A DNA stretch of 64,000 bases from Pseudoalteromonas sp. R3 (GTDB lineage: Bacteria > Pseudomonadota > Gammaproteobacteria > Enterobacterales > Alteromonadaceae), in NCBI RefSeq assembly GCF_004014715.1, contig NZ_CP034835.1:3224001-3288000 (forward strand), given 5' to 3'. Shown here one piece after another: positions 31,029 through 38,744 of this stretch. Made by a program: the position numbers and the translations under genes. The notes under the pieces are model-generated. The model did not search any database. It was not told where the DNA came from and saw nothing but the letters and a program-made list of their open reading frames with translations. Position 1 is the first letter of the stretch, and each line of letters starts with the position of its first letter.

Positions 31029-31742
31029 ATGTGTGGACGATTAAATATCACCGATGATCCCTTTGTGATCGAGATATTAGAAGAGCTGGGCATTGCGAAC
31101 CCGAGAGAAAACATGCACTTTGGGCGCTTTAAAAAAGCAGCGGACAACATCAGTATTGTGCATGAAGAAAATGGCCAGCGGCAACTCAGTAGTGCAACCT
31201 GGTGGCTATTACTGGATCCAAAGCCCGGACAGGGTTTTAGACCATCCAAATACACGTCATTTAATAGTCGCTATGACAAGCTACACGTTAAAGGTAGTGC
31301 TGCTTATCGGCCATTTCATTACAGCCGCTGTATTATCGTGGTAAAAGGCTTTGGTGAAACCCTTTTCACCAAAGGGAAACCACAGCATTATTATGATTTT
31401 ATCGCCCCTGATGGCGCACTATGCTTAGGCGGATTATATAAAGTGTGGCACCACCCGGACAATGGGCAAAAACATTACTCCTGCTCCGTGATAACCCTGC
31501 CTGCACACCCTAAACTGCGCCGTTATCACGACAAAGCCAGCCCCCTGATTTTGCCTCCTTCACCCGCAGAGCTCAATGCCTGGCTAGACAGCACACAACA
31601 CAACGGCGGCGGCTTTACCCATTTGCTGATCCCACATTTATATCAGCGTCTGGTTGCTCTGCAGATAGATAAACCCAGTAGTTACAACCCGCTGGGCGAG
31701 GTGGCTTATATTGCCAAAGATCCTCCCCGCAACAGACAGTAA
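31029..31742 (+). CDS. SRAP-domain protein (YedK/HMCES family)
   Basis: The family forms a stable thiazolidine crosslink with abasic sites in single-stranded DNA through Cys2. The 237-residue product starts MCGRLN, with Cys exposed after Met removal. Likely equivalents of the other active residues are visible: Asn in FNSRYD, Glu in GFGET and His in YHDKASP. The surrounding motifs differ from the common NARAE, GFYEW and HxRMP forms, so this is a divergent branch. The start follows AGGAG. It diverges from imuA across a 179-base gap with one LexA box nearer to imuA, so SOS control of both is possible. Confidence 0.85.
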   Translation: MCGRLNITDDPFVIEILEELGIANPRENMHFGRFKKAADNISIVHEENGQRQLSSATWWLLLDPKPGQGFRPSKYTSFNSRYDKLHVKGSAAYRPFHYSRCIIVVKGFGETLFTKGKPQHYYDFIAPDGALCLGGLYKVWHHPDNGQKHYSCSVITLPAHPKLRRYHDKASPLILPPSPAELNAWLDSTQHNGGGFTHLLIPHLYQRLVALQIDKPSSYNPLGEVAYIAKDPPRNRQ

Positions 31743-31745
31743 AAA

Positions 31746-34055
31746 TTATACTTGATAACGTGCCAGAATATCGTCCAGCTGAACAGCAAGTTTCGCCAAA
31801 TGCTGTGATCGGTCGTCAATATCCTGGCTACGCCCCAGATTACCATTAGCCTCCTCACTAATGGTACTGATGGCCTGACTGATCTGTGCCACAACCGCAG
31901 ATTGCTCTTCTGCTGCCGTCGCAACCTGAGTATTCATCGCCACAATCTGCTCAATGGCATCAGACACATCGATCAGCGAGTCTTTTGCCCGCTCAGAAGT
32001 CTTTGCATTGTCAACGGAGCGTTCACGGCTTTGCTGCACTGACTGACGAGCTTCACCAACACCATTTTGCAGTGCCTTGATCATCTGCTCAATTTCTTCG
32101 GTTGCCTGTTGAGTACGCTGCGCCAGACCCCGCACTTCATCTGCTACTACAGCAAAACCTCGTCCCGATTCACCGGCCCGCGCAGCCTCAATTGCGGCAT
32201 TCAATGCCAATAGATTGGTTTGCTCTGCAATGGACTGAATCACATCAAGCACACTCCCGATCTGCTCACTGTGAGAAGACAGGCCATTCATCACATCCCC
32301 GACCTTGTCCATTTCTTCAGCCAGCTGCTCTGACACCTCTGCGCAATGCTCTACTAACTGATTGGTTTGACTGGTCAAAGAGCTCACCTGGTGGGTCTGC
32401 TCTGAAGTATTGAGTGCGCTGCTGGCTACCTCCTGCACCGTATACTGCATTTGTTGCCCGGCCGTAGCTGACTGCTCACAATCCCGCGACTGCTTATTCA
32501 CGCCATCAATGAGGCCCGCCACGCGATCAGATAGCGCCACTGACATTTCTTTGAGTGTATGGGCACTGTGTAGTAAATCGGCAAAGTTATGCTGTAATCT
32601 TTCTACCAGACTATTGACTGATCGACTTAAATCACGGATCTCGTCATCACCTTCATCAGGCGCACGCAGTCTGAAATCGTTATTGTCAGCAATGCCGCGG
32701 ATAGCTTTACTGGCAGCAATAACAGGCCGTGTAACACGATTAGCCACATAGAAACCAACCAAACTAGCGATGATCGCAGCCACTGAAACAAACAAAATTG
32801 AAGAGCTAAGCACGGCGTATTTCAGCTCAGAAATCATAGCAAACGCTTCACTTTCATCGATTTCACTCACAATCGCCCAATGTAACCCGTCAATATCCAA
32901 CGGCGCATAGGCCGATGCGACAGGCACGTTCCGATAGTCCGAAAAAATGGCAAAGCCACTTTGGCCAGCCAGCGCAGCGCGGGTACCCGGAGAATCAATC
33001 TGGAGTGTACCTATGGTTGTGTGCTTCTGCTCAATGTTATCCACCATAGCTTTATCAACATCAAAGGTTCTGAGCTGAGCGATAAAGCCTCCCGGATCTT
33101 CGACAAAAAATCGGCTGTTATTGAGTAATAGCTTACTTTGATTAACCAGGTACACTTCACCACTGTCTCCCAGCCCCTGAGCATGCCACTGTCCGTCCAG
33201 CGTCAACATACGATTGATCTCATCAACGGGTAACTGAAAGATCAAAGTACCGATCAGCGTGCCATCATCAGCCAGAATAGCGGAACTGACGAAACCAGCC
33301 GCCGCATTGTAAGAAGGCATATAGGGACTAAAATCCACAAAGTGACCCTGACGCATCTGCTGAGAACGAGCCGCTTCATAGGCCTGTGCTAAACCAGACC
33401 CCTGGAAAGGCCCACTGATTAAGGAGGTCGCGAAATCCAGCTCCTTAAATACAGAGTACACCACATCGCCCTGAGGGTTGGTAATAAATATATCGTAAAA
33501 GCCAAATCGCGCCTGAAACTCTCGTAGTGCTTTGTGATAGCGGCGGTGAACAGCACTATAGGTACTGTTGTCGCCCGCATCCAGAAGCTGATCTTTACTG
33601 CCCAAAGGATTGGGATTAGCAGCAATATAATGAGTTTGTAAAGCCTGAGCCCTGGGGCTTAAACCAGCTAGCAGCCGACTCAGATTTAGGCTCTCACCAC
33701 GGTTTTTTTGCTCATATTGGTAGAGAAACTGAGTGTTATAATACCGGCTCAGAGCCGGATCTTGACCTGAGGTTGCATGCGGATAGCTTGCAAATGCCTG
33801 CGAAAAAGCCCGACTAGCGTCGACCACCATGGTGGATGCTGCCAGTGTTACTACCTGATCCGAAATAGTTTTAAAATAACGCTCTACCTGAGATTGCATT
33901 GCGTTACGACGCGATACCAGGTTGTTTTCAATTTCCTTTGTTACAGCGGCCTTTCCTTCCTGATAAGCAAGCAGACCAATAACAAAACAGGTAATAAGCA
34001 AGGGAATTACAGCAAGCAGAACAGCAACGATACTCAAACGGTTTTTTAATTGCAC
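31746..34055 (-). CDS. methyl-accepting chemotaxis protein with double-Cache sensor domain
   Basis: I place the start at GTG 34055, 6 bases after AGGAG, which puts the first membrane helix at residues 8-30. The 769-residue product has a large periplasmic sensor (about 35-370) with dCache features, such as GEVYLVNQ and [11 protein letters not shown] second membrane helix, HAMP, and a signalling domain with [20 protein letters not shown] follow. There is no CheR pentapeptide at the end. It converges with the SRAP gene, with only 3 bases between stops. Confidence 0.9.
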   Translation of the reverse strand: MQLKNRLSIVAVLLAVIPLLITCFVIGLLAYQEGKAAVTKEIENNLVSRRNAMQSQVERYFKTISDQVVTLAASTMVVDASRAFSQAFASYPHATSGQDPALSRYYNTQFLYQYEQKNRGESLNLSRLLAGLSPRAQALQTHYIAANPNPLGSKDQLLDAGDNSTYSAVHRRYHKALREFQARFGFYDIFITNPQGDVVYSVFKELDFATSLISGPFQGSGLAQAYEAARSQQMRQGHFVDFSPYMPSYNAAAGFVSSAILADDGTLIGTLIFQLPVDEINRMLTLDGQWHAQGLGDSGEVYLVNQSKLLLNNSRFFVEDPGGFIAQLRTFDVDKAMVDNIEQKHTTIGTLQIDSPGTRAALAGQSGFAIFSDYRNVPVASAYAPLDIDGLHWAIVSEIDESEAFAMISELKYAVLSSSILFVSVAAIIASLVGFYVANRVTRPVIAASKAIRGIADNNDFRLRAPDEGDDEIRDLSRSVNSLVERLQHNFADLLHSAHTLKEMSVALSDRVAGLIDGVNKQSRDCEQSATAGQQMQYTVQEVASSALNTSEQTHQVSSLTSQTNQLVEHCAEVSEQLAEEMDKVGDVMNGLSSHSEQIGSVLDVIQSIAEQTNLLALNAAIEAARAGESGRGFAVVADEVRGLAQRTQQATEEIEQMIKALQNGVGEARQSVQQSRERSVDNAKTSERAKDSLIDVSDAIEQIVAMNTQVATAAEEQSAVVAQISQAISTISEEANGNLGRSQDIDDRSQHLAKLAVQLDDILARYQV

Positions 34056-34537
34056 GTAAACTCCTACAGCACAAAGCAGCTCAGTTCCAGGCTGGGGGAA
34101 CCGGAAAATGTATACCACAGCCAGCTCTGATGTAGCCCTAGATAGCGAGCGGGTGCTTTAACTACATCAGAAGTGGCACATACACCATGTCAGACTATAG
34201 CCAGGCCTGTCTTAATGAAAAGGCATTCATGACTGACGCATCCTTGACATGAATTAGTTATTAAAATTAATTTGATGCATGAACTAACCTACACCTTTTA
34301 ATACTTTGATACTAGTAATAAAAGATTGGTTTTTGATGTCAATCAGGTATGACCAATGAGATAGAGTGAGTTCGAAGACGATATTTTTGGTAGTTAAAAG
34401 CCGAAACACGTTAGTCGATATAGAATAAGACACAATGAAAAAGCAATTCGGTGCTAATCTGAATTAATGAGTTCGAGGGTTTGTGCAGCATTGATGGCAG
34501 GCGTTTCACTGAGGAATTGAGCGTTTCCCTCTTTAAG

Positions 34538-34568
34538 CTGAATAAGGCCTTTTACTGGCCTTATTCAG
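34538..34568 (-). terminator. hairpin downstream of the GG-leader peptide genes
   Basis: CTGAATAAGGCC and GGCCTTATTCAG form a perfect 12-base stem with a 7-base loop. It lies 38 bases after the stop of the 46-residue peptide gene. The T tract is weak, but a terminator is the simplest reading. Confidence 0.6.
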
Positions 34569-34575
34569 GATAACT

Positions 34576-34593
34576 TAATGTGTCAACACATTA
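34576..34593. repeat. short perfect palindrome
   Basis: TAATGTGT-CA-ACACATTA is a perfect 8-2-8 palindrome between the hairpin and the peptide stop. It could be a regulator site or part of a compound terminator. Confidence 0.4.
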
Positions 34594-34605
34594 GTCACTG
34601 CAAGC

Positions 34606-34746
34606 TTAGTGATACTGGCAGCCTTTCTCGTAACATCCAGTTTGTGTAGTCCAACCACCGCCAGCAATACGCTTGGTTTCCTTAAGGGCCAGTTGCTCTT
34701 GTTGATTTAGGTTTTTTAGATTTTGTTTTTTTAAAGATAAGTTCAT
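34606..34746 (-). CDS. GG-leader peptide 1 (46 residues), RiPP/bacteriocin-like precursor
   Basis: The peptide starts MNLSLKKQNLKNLNQQEQ and continues LALKETKRIAGG, then GWTTQTGCYEKGCQYH. The Lys/Leu/Asn-rich leader of about 30 residues ends at a Gly-Gly step, and the short core has two Cys and no Ser/Thr-rich lanthipeptide array. AAAAGGAAATTAAG precedes the ATG, a good ribosome site. A second peptide with the same leader style lies 141 bases upstream. No modification enzyme, C39 peptidase or ABC exporter is adjacent, so processing enzymes, if any, act from elsewhere. Confidence 0.75.
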   Translation of the reverse strand: MNLSLKKQNLKNLNQQEQLALKETKRIAGGGWTTQTGCYEKGCQYH

Positions 34747-34887
34747 CTTAATTTCCTTTTACGTTACTTTTATTAACCTAAATCAATGAAACACCGAAAA
34801 TAAAATTTTGTCAAACAAAAAAAGGTGAAAACGGGCCGTATAAAAATACATTTCAACGCCCGTTTATTACATACAAAAACTAAATAA

Positions 34888-35040
34888 TTACATTTCAGGA
34901 ATAATACCACAACCGCTTACACAGCCTGTACAGGGCTTAACCGGTGCACCACCAGCCACTTGAGGTGTCAACTCCTTCGCAAATGGCTTGGCATTATCAG
35001 AAAGTTTCGCAAGATTCTTTTTATTGAGTTTAAGTTTCAT
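34888..35040 (-). CDS. GG-leader peptide 2 (50 residues), RiPP/bacteriocin-like precursor
   Basis: The peptide starts MKLKLNKKNLAKLSDNAK, continues PFAKELTPQVAGG, and ends APVKPCTGCVSGCGIIPEM. The leader closely matches the MKLKLNKK...TPxVAGG type often annotated as class I lanthipeptide-like in Pseudoalteromonas and Bacteroidetes. The core holds three Cys in 7 residues (C-x2-C-x3-C), suggesting disulfides, thioethers or metal binding. AAGGATGG precedes the ATG. The name lanthipeptide would be unsafe without a LanB/LanC pair, which is not in this window. Confidence 0.8.
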   Translation of the reverse strand: MKLKLNKKNLAKLSDNAKPFAKELTPQVAGGAPVKPCTGCVSGCGIIPEM

Positions 35041-35214
35041 ATTAACCATCCTTATTTAGTAAAAAAACGCCGCAAAGCGATAAAAAGCAGCACTTTATCA
35101 GCAGCAAATAAACTACCCAACAAAATCAAAATTAGCAATGAAAATATTCATAAAACATAAAATAAAACAAATAAAAAACCTGTTAAACATAATTAAAACA
35201 AAAAGTAAGACATT

Positions 35215-35493
35215 ATGAATTATTGCACTCTTACACATAAAACATTAATTAACTTTCCACACCATGAAAACAAAAAACTCAATAATGAGACGATTAAGGC
35301 ATCACAACATGATTTTGACATAAAGTTGAAAGCATTTTTTCACATCTTGTCTCTAAAATGGCGCCTCTCTCAAGCGGAAGAGAGCTTCCCATGCACTGAT
35401 ACTCTGCAATTTGCAAAGAAAATCTGGGTTGAATTAACAAAGGACCTACAAACAGAATGTGCGAGCACAAACGTGTCGCTCTGCTTACGTTAA
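35215..35493 (+). CDS. doubtful small ORF upstream of the phosphatase gene
   Basis: A 92-residue frame beginning MNYCTLTHKT. It has no clear ribosome site, runs 14 bases short of the phosphatase start, and I recognise no family. The C-terminal half (WRLSQAEESFPCTDTLQF) looks somewhat protein-like. It may be a real orphan or just the promoter region of the next gene. Confidence 0.25.
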   Translation: MNYCTLTHKTLINFPHHENKKLNNETIKASQHDFDIKLKAFFHILSLKWRLSQAEESFPCTDTLQFAKKIWVELTKDLQTECASTNVSLCLR

Positions 35494-35507
35494 TACCAGG
35501 TAAAACA

Positions 35508-37220
35508 ATGAAAAAAATACGCTTATTACTTAGCATCAGTGCTGCGCTTAGCAGTTTCCACTCTCTTAGCGCTCCCGAAGTGCATTACGACCAATGTCAG
35601 AGTACCTTTAGCTATCTGGGAGCCAGCTATCAGGGCACCACAGACAAAAATAACTCTGGCAACCAATGGTGTTATCTGAAACAAGCCATTGATGGCTCCA
35701 GCTGGGGTAATGTCCGGGTTGAGACGATTCCAACGTTTACCACTGTCACGGGAAAAAGCTGTAACCTCCCCTCCAAATATCAGGGAGAGCAATTCTATGG
35801 TTGTACAACGCGCAATCACAGTGCCCCCTGGTGTTATGTTGATGAGCAAAGTAGCTGGGAGGAGTGTGCCACCGCTGAGCCTGAACCACTCATGAGCCAC
35901 ACGCACCCTCAGCCGAATAAACGCCTTGACCGTGTTGCACTGGGCTCTTGCTTTAAAACACGGGGCGATATGCCTGAAGCGCTTGCACGTTTGATAGGGC
36001 ACAAACCCGATTTATTCTTCTGGCTGGGCGACAATATCTATGCAGACACTACAGATATGAACACCATGCGACAGAAATATGATGATAAGAAACGCAATAT
36101 TGAATATCAAAAGTTTCTGGCAGCCGGGATCCCAGTCATGGCAACTTGGGATGACCATGACTTTGGTCGCAATAATGACGGCAAACACTATCCTAAACGT
36201 GCACAAAGCCAGCTCGAATACTTAAGACACTTTGATGCGCCCGCAGATGATCCCAGACTAAATGGCCGGGCGGGCATTTATGAAGCCAAAATGCTGGGAC
36301 AAAAAGGCGAGCAAACCCATGTCATAACACTGGACGCACGATACTTCCGCTCTCCCACCTTTTCTAATTATGGCGCATGTGAAGGCGACGCCACGACGAT
36401 ACTTGGTGATCAACAGTGGCAATGGCTGGAACAGGAACTTAACAAGCCCTCTGAAATAAAGCTCATTGCCAGCGGGATCCAAGTCCTTCCTCCTTTATAT
36501 CAGGGTCGCAGTCGTAACAGTTACTGTGCATATGGTGATGGCAAGAAATTTGAGCAGGTACTCAGTAACTTGCAAGAATCAGAGATGTCTGGCACCAGTT
36601 ATGAGTCCTGGGCAGAAGTTCCACTGGAGCGTGAACGCCTGTTAAGGTTAGTACAAAAATCAATCAACGCAGGCAACGCAAAGGCCGTGATTTTTTTATC
36701 CGGCGACCAGCATTGGGGTGAACTATTACAAAAAGACATTCCGGCCAGTACAGAGCACGGCAAAATGGCCAGAGTCTATGAGGTAACAGCTTCCGGGTTT
36801 GGCCAAAACTGGCCCTATCATATTGAAAATCCGCTGCGATTACCTGTATACGCTGATAGCAAAGGAGATGGCAACTACACTAAACAATGTAAGTTTCCAG
36901 CCAAATATGCTGCCGTGACCTATCAGGGCTGTATCACCCGGGACCACGACAAACCTTGGTGTTACACCGAGGTAGACGAGAATGGCAATGGCATAAAAGG
37001 TGAGTGGGGTAACTGTGCAGCCAGTGGTGCGACCATTCCGACAGGCCAGGTTGGTGTAGTCAGCAAAGATATTGCAAATTTGACTACCAGTCACCGTCAC
37101 CTGATCAACAAGTCTGGCAGCAACTACGGCATGCTAGACATAGACTGGCAAAAACGTACCATTAAAATGTCGATAGAAACAGCGGAGGAAGAGGCCGTAT
37201 CGACTATCATTAATTTCTAA
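35508..37220 (+). CDS. secreted PhoD-like phosphatase/phosphodiesterase with fibronectin type II-like modules
   Basis: I place the start at 35508 (MKKIRLLLSIS), giving a signal peptide cleaved near LSA-PEV and a 570-residue protein. The metallophosphatase core has PhoD-type motifs: GSCFKTRG, LGDNIYAD, TWDDHDFG and SGDQHWGE. Residues 85-120 and 461-504 each follow the fibronectin type II pattern: Cys, Pro-x-Lys-Tyr, YxGC[TI]TR, H, PWCY, then W-x2-C. The second module is inserted before the last strand of the phosphatase domain (tail GMLDIDWQKRTI). A half-similar Cys segment lies at residues 30-70. The enzyme probably hydrolyses phosphate esters outside the cell while the modules bind a polymer. 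It stands alone between peptide genes. Confidence 0.85.
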   Translation: MKKIRLLLSISAALSSFHSLSAPEVHYDQCQSTFSYLGASYQGTTDKNNSGNQWCYLKQAIDGSSWGNVRVETIPTFTTVTGKSCNLPSKYQGEQFYGCTTRNHSAPWCYVDEQSSWEECATAEPEPLMSHTHPQPNKRLDRVALGSCFKTRGDMPEALARLIGHKPDLFFWLGDNIYADTTDMNTMRQKYDDKKRNIEYQKFLAAGIPVMATWDDHDFGRNNDGKHYPKRAQSQLEYLRHFDAPADDPRLNGRAGIYEAKMLGQKGEQTHVITLDARYFRSPTFSNYGACEGDATTILGDQQWQWLEQELNKPSEIKLIASGIQVLPPLYQGRSRNSYCAYGDGKKFEQVLSNLQESEMSGTSYESWAEVPLERERLLRLVQKSINAGNAKAVIFLSGDQHWGELLQKDIPASTEHGKMARVYEVTASGFGQNWPYHIENPLRLPVYADSKGDGNYTKQCKFPAKYAAVTYQGCITRDHDKPWCYTEVDENGNGIKGEWGNCAASGATIPTGQVGVVSKDIANLTTSHRHLINKSGSNYGMLDIDWQKRTIKMSIETAEEEAVSTIINF

Positions 37221-37300
37221 AGATATAATACACAACCCATCTGCTGGCCTGATGAACACAGGTCAGCACTAAGTATAAGTGCCCAATTAAGCCTAAAAGG

Positions 37301-37642
37301 TTATTTGACGACCTTAAGATCAAACCTTGATGCAGATGAAGGCGTCGACACTGAGTGTTCTGTCGCCCTGGCACGAAAGGCTCGGGCCCGGTCGTGTGCA
37401 CTACGAACCGCATCACATTGTGCGATAATATCTTCTTCATCAAGCGCCTCGCCCAAATCCATAACAATCCGATACGCAGATTCATATAATTCTTGTTTGG
37501 TATCTTCTTCAGCACGAAATCGCATAAAGAACCTCTGCACTTTTTGCTCTGGTCCATGTAGTTCAGTACCCTGGATGCATGCCCCTATCATAATCGCAAG
37601 CAGTAAAATGAGCGCAAAAAATGTTAATGTGAGCAATAGCAT
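37301..37642 (-). CDS. small membrane-anchored protein of unknown function
   Basis: The 113-residue product has one N-terminal hydrophobic stretch (residues 1-22) without basic residues and ending Ile-Gly-Ala-Cys. That stretch could be a membrane helix or a weak lipobox. A charged helical domain follows (FRAEEDTKQELYESAYR). AGGAGG lies 7 bases before the ATG. It is the third gene of a peptide-membrane protein operon (2 bases after the previous stop). I recognise no family. Confidence 0.65.
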   Translation of the reverse strand: MLLLTLTFFALILLLAIMIGACIQGTELHGPEQKVQRFFMRFRAEEDTKQELYESAYRIVMDLGEALDEEDIIAQCDAVRSAHDRARAFRARATEHSVSTPSSASRFDLKVVK

Positions 37643-37644
37643 AA

Positions 37645-38196
37645 TTATGCCTCCTGCCTGATCCGGGATTCCATAAATTTATAGAAAGGATACTTGGCAA
37701 CAATTAACCAGATCATAATATTGGCGCACACTGTTATTGGGCCGTATAAAACATAAATCGCATCGCTTTCAAGGAAGCCTCTTAATATCAATTGTAACGC
37801 ATTCAGCACAACCAGTAAGAAGCTAATATATAAAGTATAGCGCGCAGCTTGCGTGAACAAACAACCCCTGATCAAGTGCACAATATACAAAGTAACCGCA
37901 TAGCAAACCCCTGAACACACCAAGGTGAAGTAATATATCTGGATCTTTATCTGCAGATCGATCTCCAGGGCAAGGATAAATGCTGCCAGTTGACCACTTG
38001 TTATATTGAAAATCAAACACGTCAGAGCAGTCAAGAAACATGAATGAAGTTTATGATCTGAGATTGTTTTAAGACTCGCTTTTCCACCGAACAGAAGATT
38101 AAATCTGTACTGTTTGAAATAATACAACAAATATATAACAACCATCAGCTGTAAACATCGTAACGTCCATCCCGTTACTACATAAAACTCACTCAT
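37645..38196 (-). CDS. polytopic membrane protein of unknown function
   Basis: The 183-residue product has about five hydrophobic segments (near 10-27, 50-75, 85-108, 118-136 and 150-170) and a short charged C-terminus. AAAGGAC precedes the ATG. It lies 25 bases after a GG-type peptide gene and 2 bases before the next gene, so the three are probably one operon. Size and position would suit an immunity, export or receptor role for the peptide, but no family is recognised and this is inference only. Confidence 0.7.
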   Translation of the reverse strand: MSEFYVVTGWTLRCLQLMVVIYLLYYFKQYRFNLLFGGKASLKTISDHKLHSCFLTALTCLIFNITSGQLAAFILALEIDLQIKIQIYYFTLVCSGVCYAVTLYIVHLIRGCLFTQAARYTLYISFLLVVLNALQLILRGFLESDAIYVLYGPITVCANIMIWLIVAKYPFYKFMESRIRQEA

Positions 38197-38221
38197 GTTT
38201 TGTCCTTTCTAAAGCGCCGCA

Positions 38222-38401
38222 CTAGCAGTATTGCGACGACAAAATGCTCTGCTGCCAGTCTCTGGGCTGGTCTCCATCAGAAGTTATGCCGCCATATACC
38301 TCAGCGAGCTGTTTTAGTGACAAGCTATAAGCGTTTAACTGCTTTAATTTTTTTGCTTTCACACTTAAACGGCGGTCATATTGTTTAATAGTAGCTTTCA
38401 T
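38222..38401 (-). CDS. GG-type peptide 3 (59 residues), candidate secreted peptide precursor
   Basis: The peptide starts MKATIKQYDRRLSVKAKK, continues LKQLNAYSLSLKQLAEVYGG, and ends ITSDGDQPRDWQQSILSSQYC. A basic amphipathic leader of about 38 residues ends in Gly-Gly, with the hydrophobic residues at positions -4 and -7 that C39 peptidases prefer (Leu, Val). The 21-residue remainder is acidic and ends in Cys. AAAGGAAAAGCCC precedes the ATG. It is the first gene of an operon with two membrane proteins. It resembles neither of the other two GG peptides in core sequence. A bacteriocin or signalling peptide is possible. Confidence 0.65.
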   Translation of the reverse strand: MKATIKQYDRRLSVKAKKLKQLNAYSLSLKQLAEVYGGITSDGDQPRDWQQSILSSQYC

Positions 38402-38744
38402 GGGCTTTTCCTTTCATTTCTTTTTAGATAGAACAATCTCAGCCGCCTGCTGCAATCATGTTAAACAAGGAAAACACAAACCTCAACTTTAAATTAACAT
38501 TAATTTAACCAAAGCAGTGCGACGAGACACATTTAGCAGGTATATCCAAAGTTAAGTTACCATGAAAATATTTATATTAAAGGCGCAGTCAAAAAATACA
38601 ATGCACTAGCAGCGTTGTGCTGGCTATTTGCCACATGGTCGTTTGCCAGCTCGACATCAGCAAGGGTCCATCGTTAAGCGATATACGAAACCCTGCTCAG
38701 ATTAAACTTAACCTGCTATTGAGAATAAACCCACCGGCTTGTTA
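38402..38744. other. intergenic region upstream of the peptide operon
   Basis: About 340 bases, AT-rich at 38460-38600. It should hold the promoter of the peptide operon. No gene or strong hairpin is seen, and no terminator for hrpB is obvious. Confidence 0.4.

Larger units (their letters stand above)
34056..34605. other. intergenic region between the chemoreceptor and peptide genes
   Basis: About 550 bases with no credible gene on either strand. It contains the chemoreceptor promoter region, the inverted repeat at 34538-34568 and the palindrome at 34576-34593. Confidence 0.5.

Noticed and set aside
34606..35040. Calling the GG peptides lanthipeptides
   Set aside because: The leader type fits such annotations, but no LanB/LanC or dehydratase gene is in view and the cores have few Ser/Thr near Cys.
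35215..35493. A 92-residue ORF as a firm gene upstream of the phosphatase
   Set aside because: No ribosome site and no recognised family. Kept only at low confidence as a doubtful ORF.
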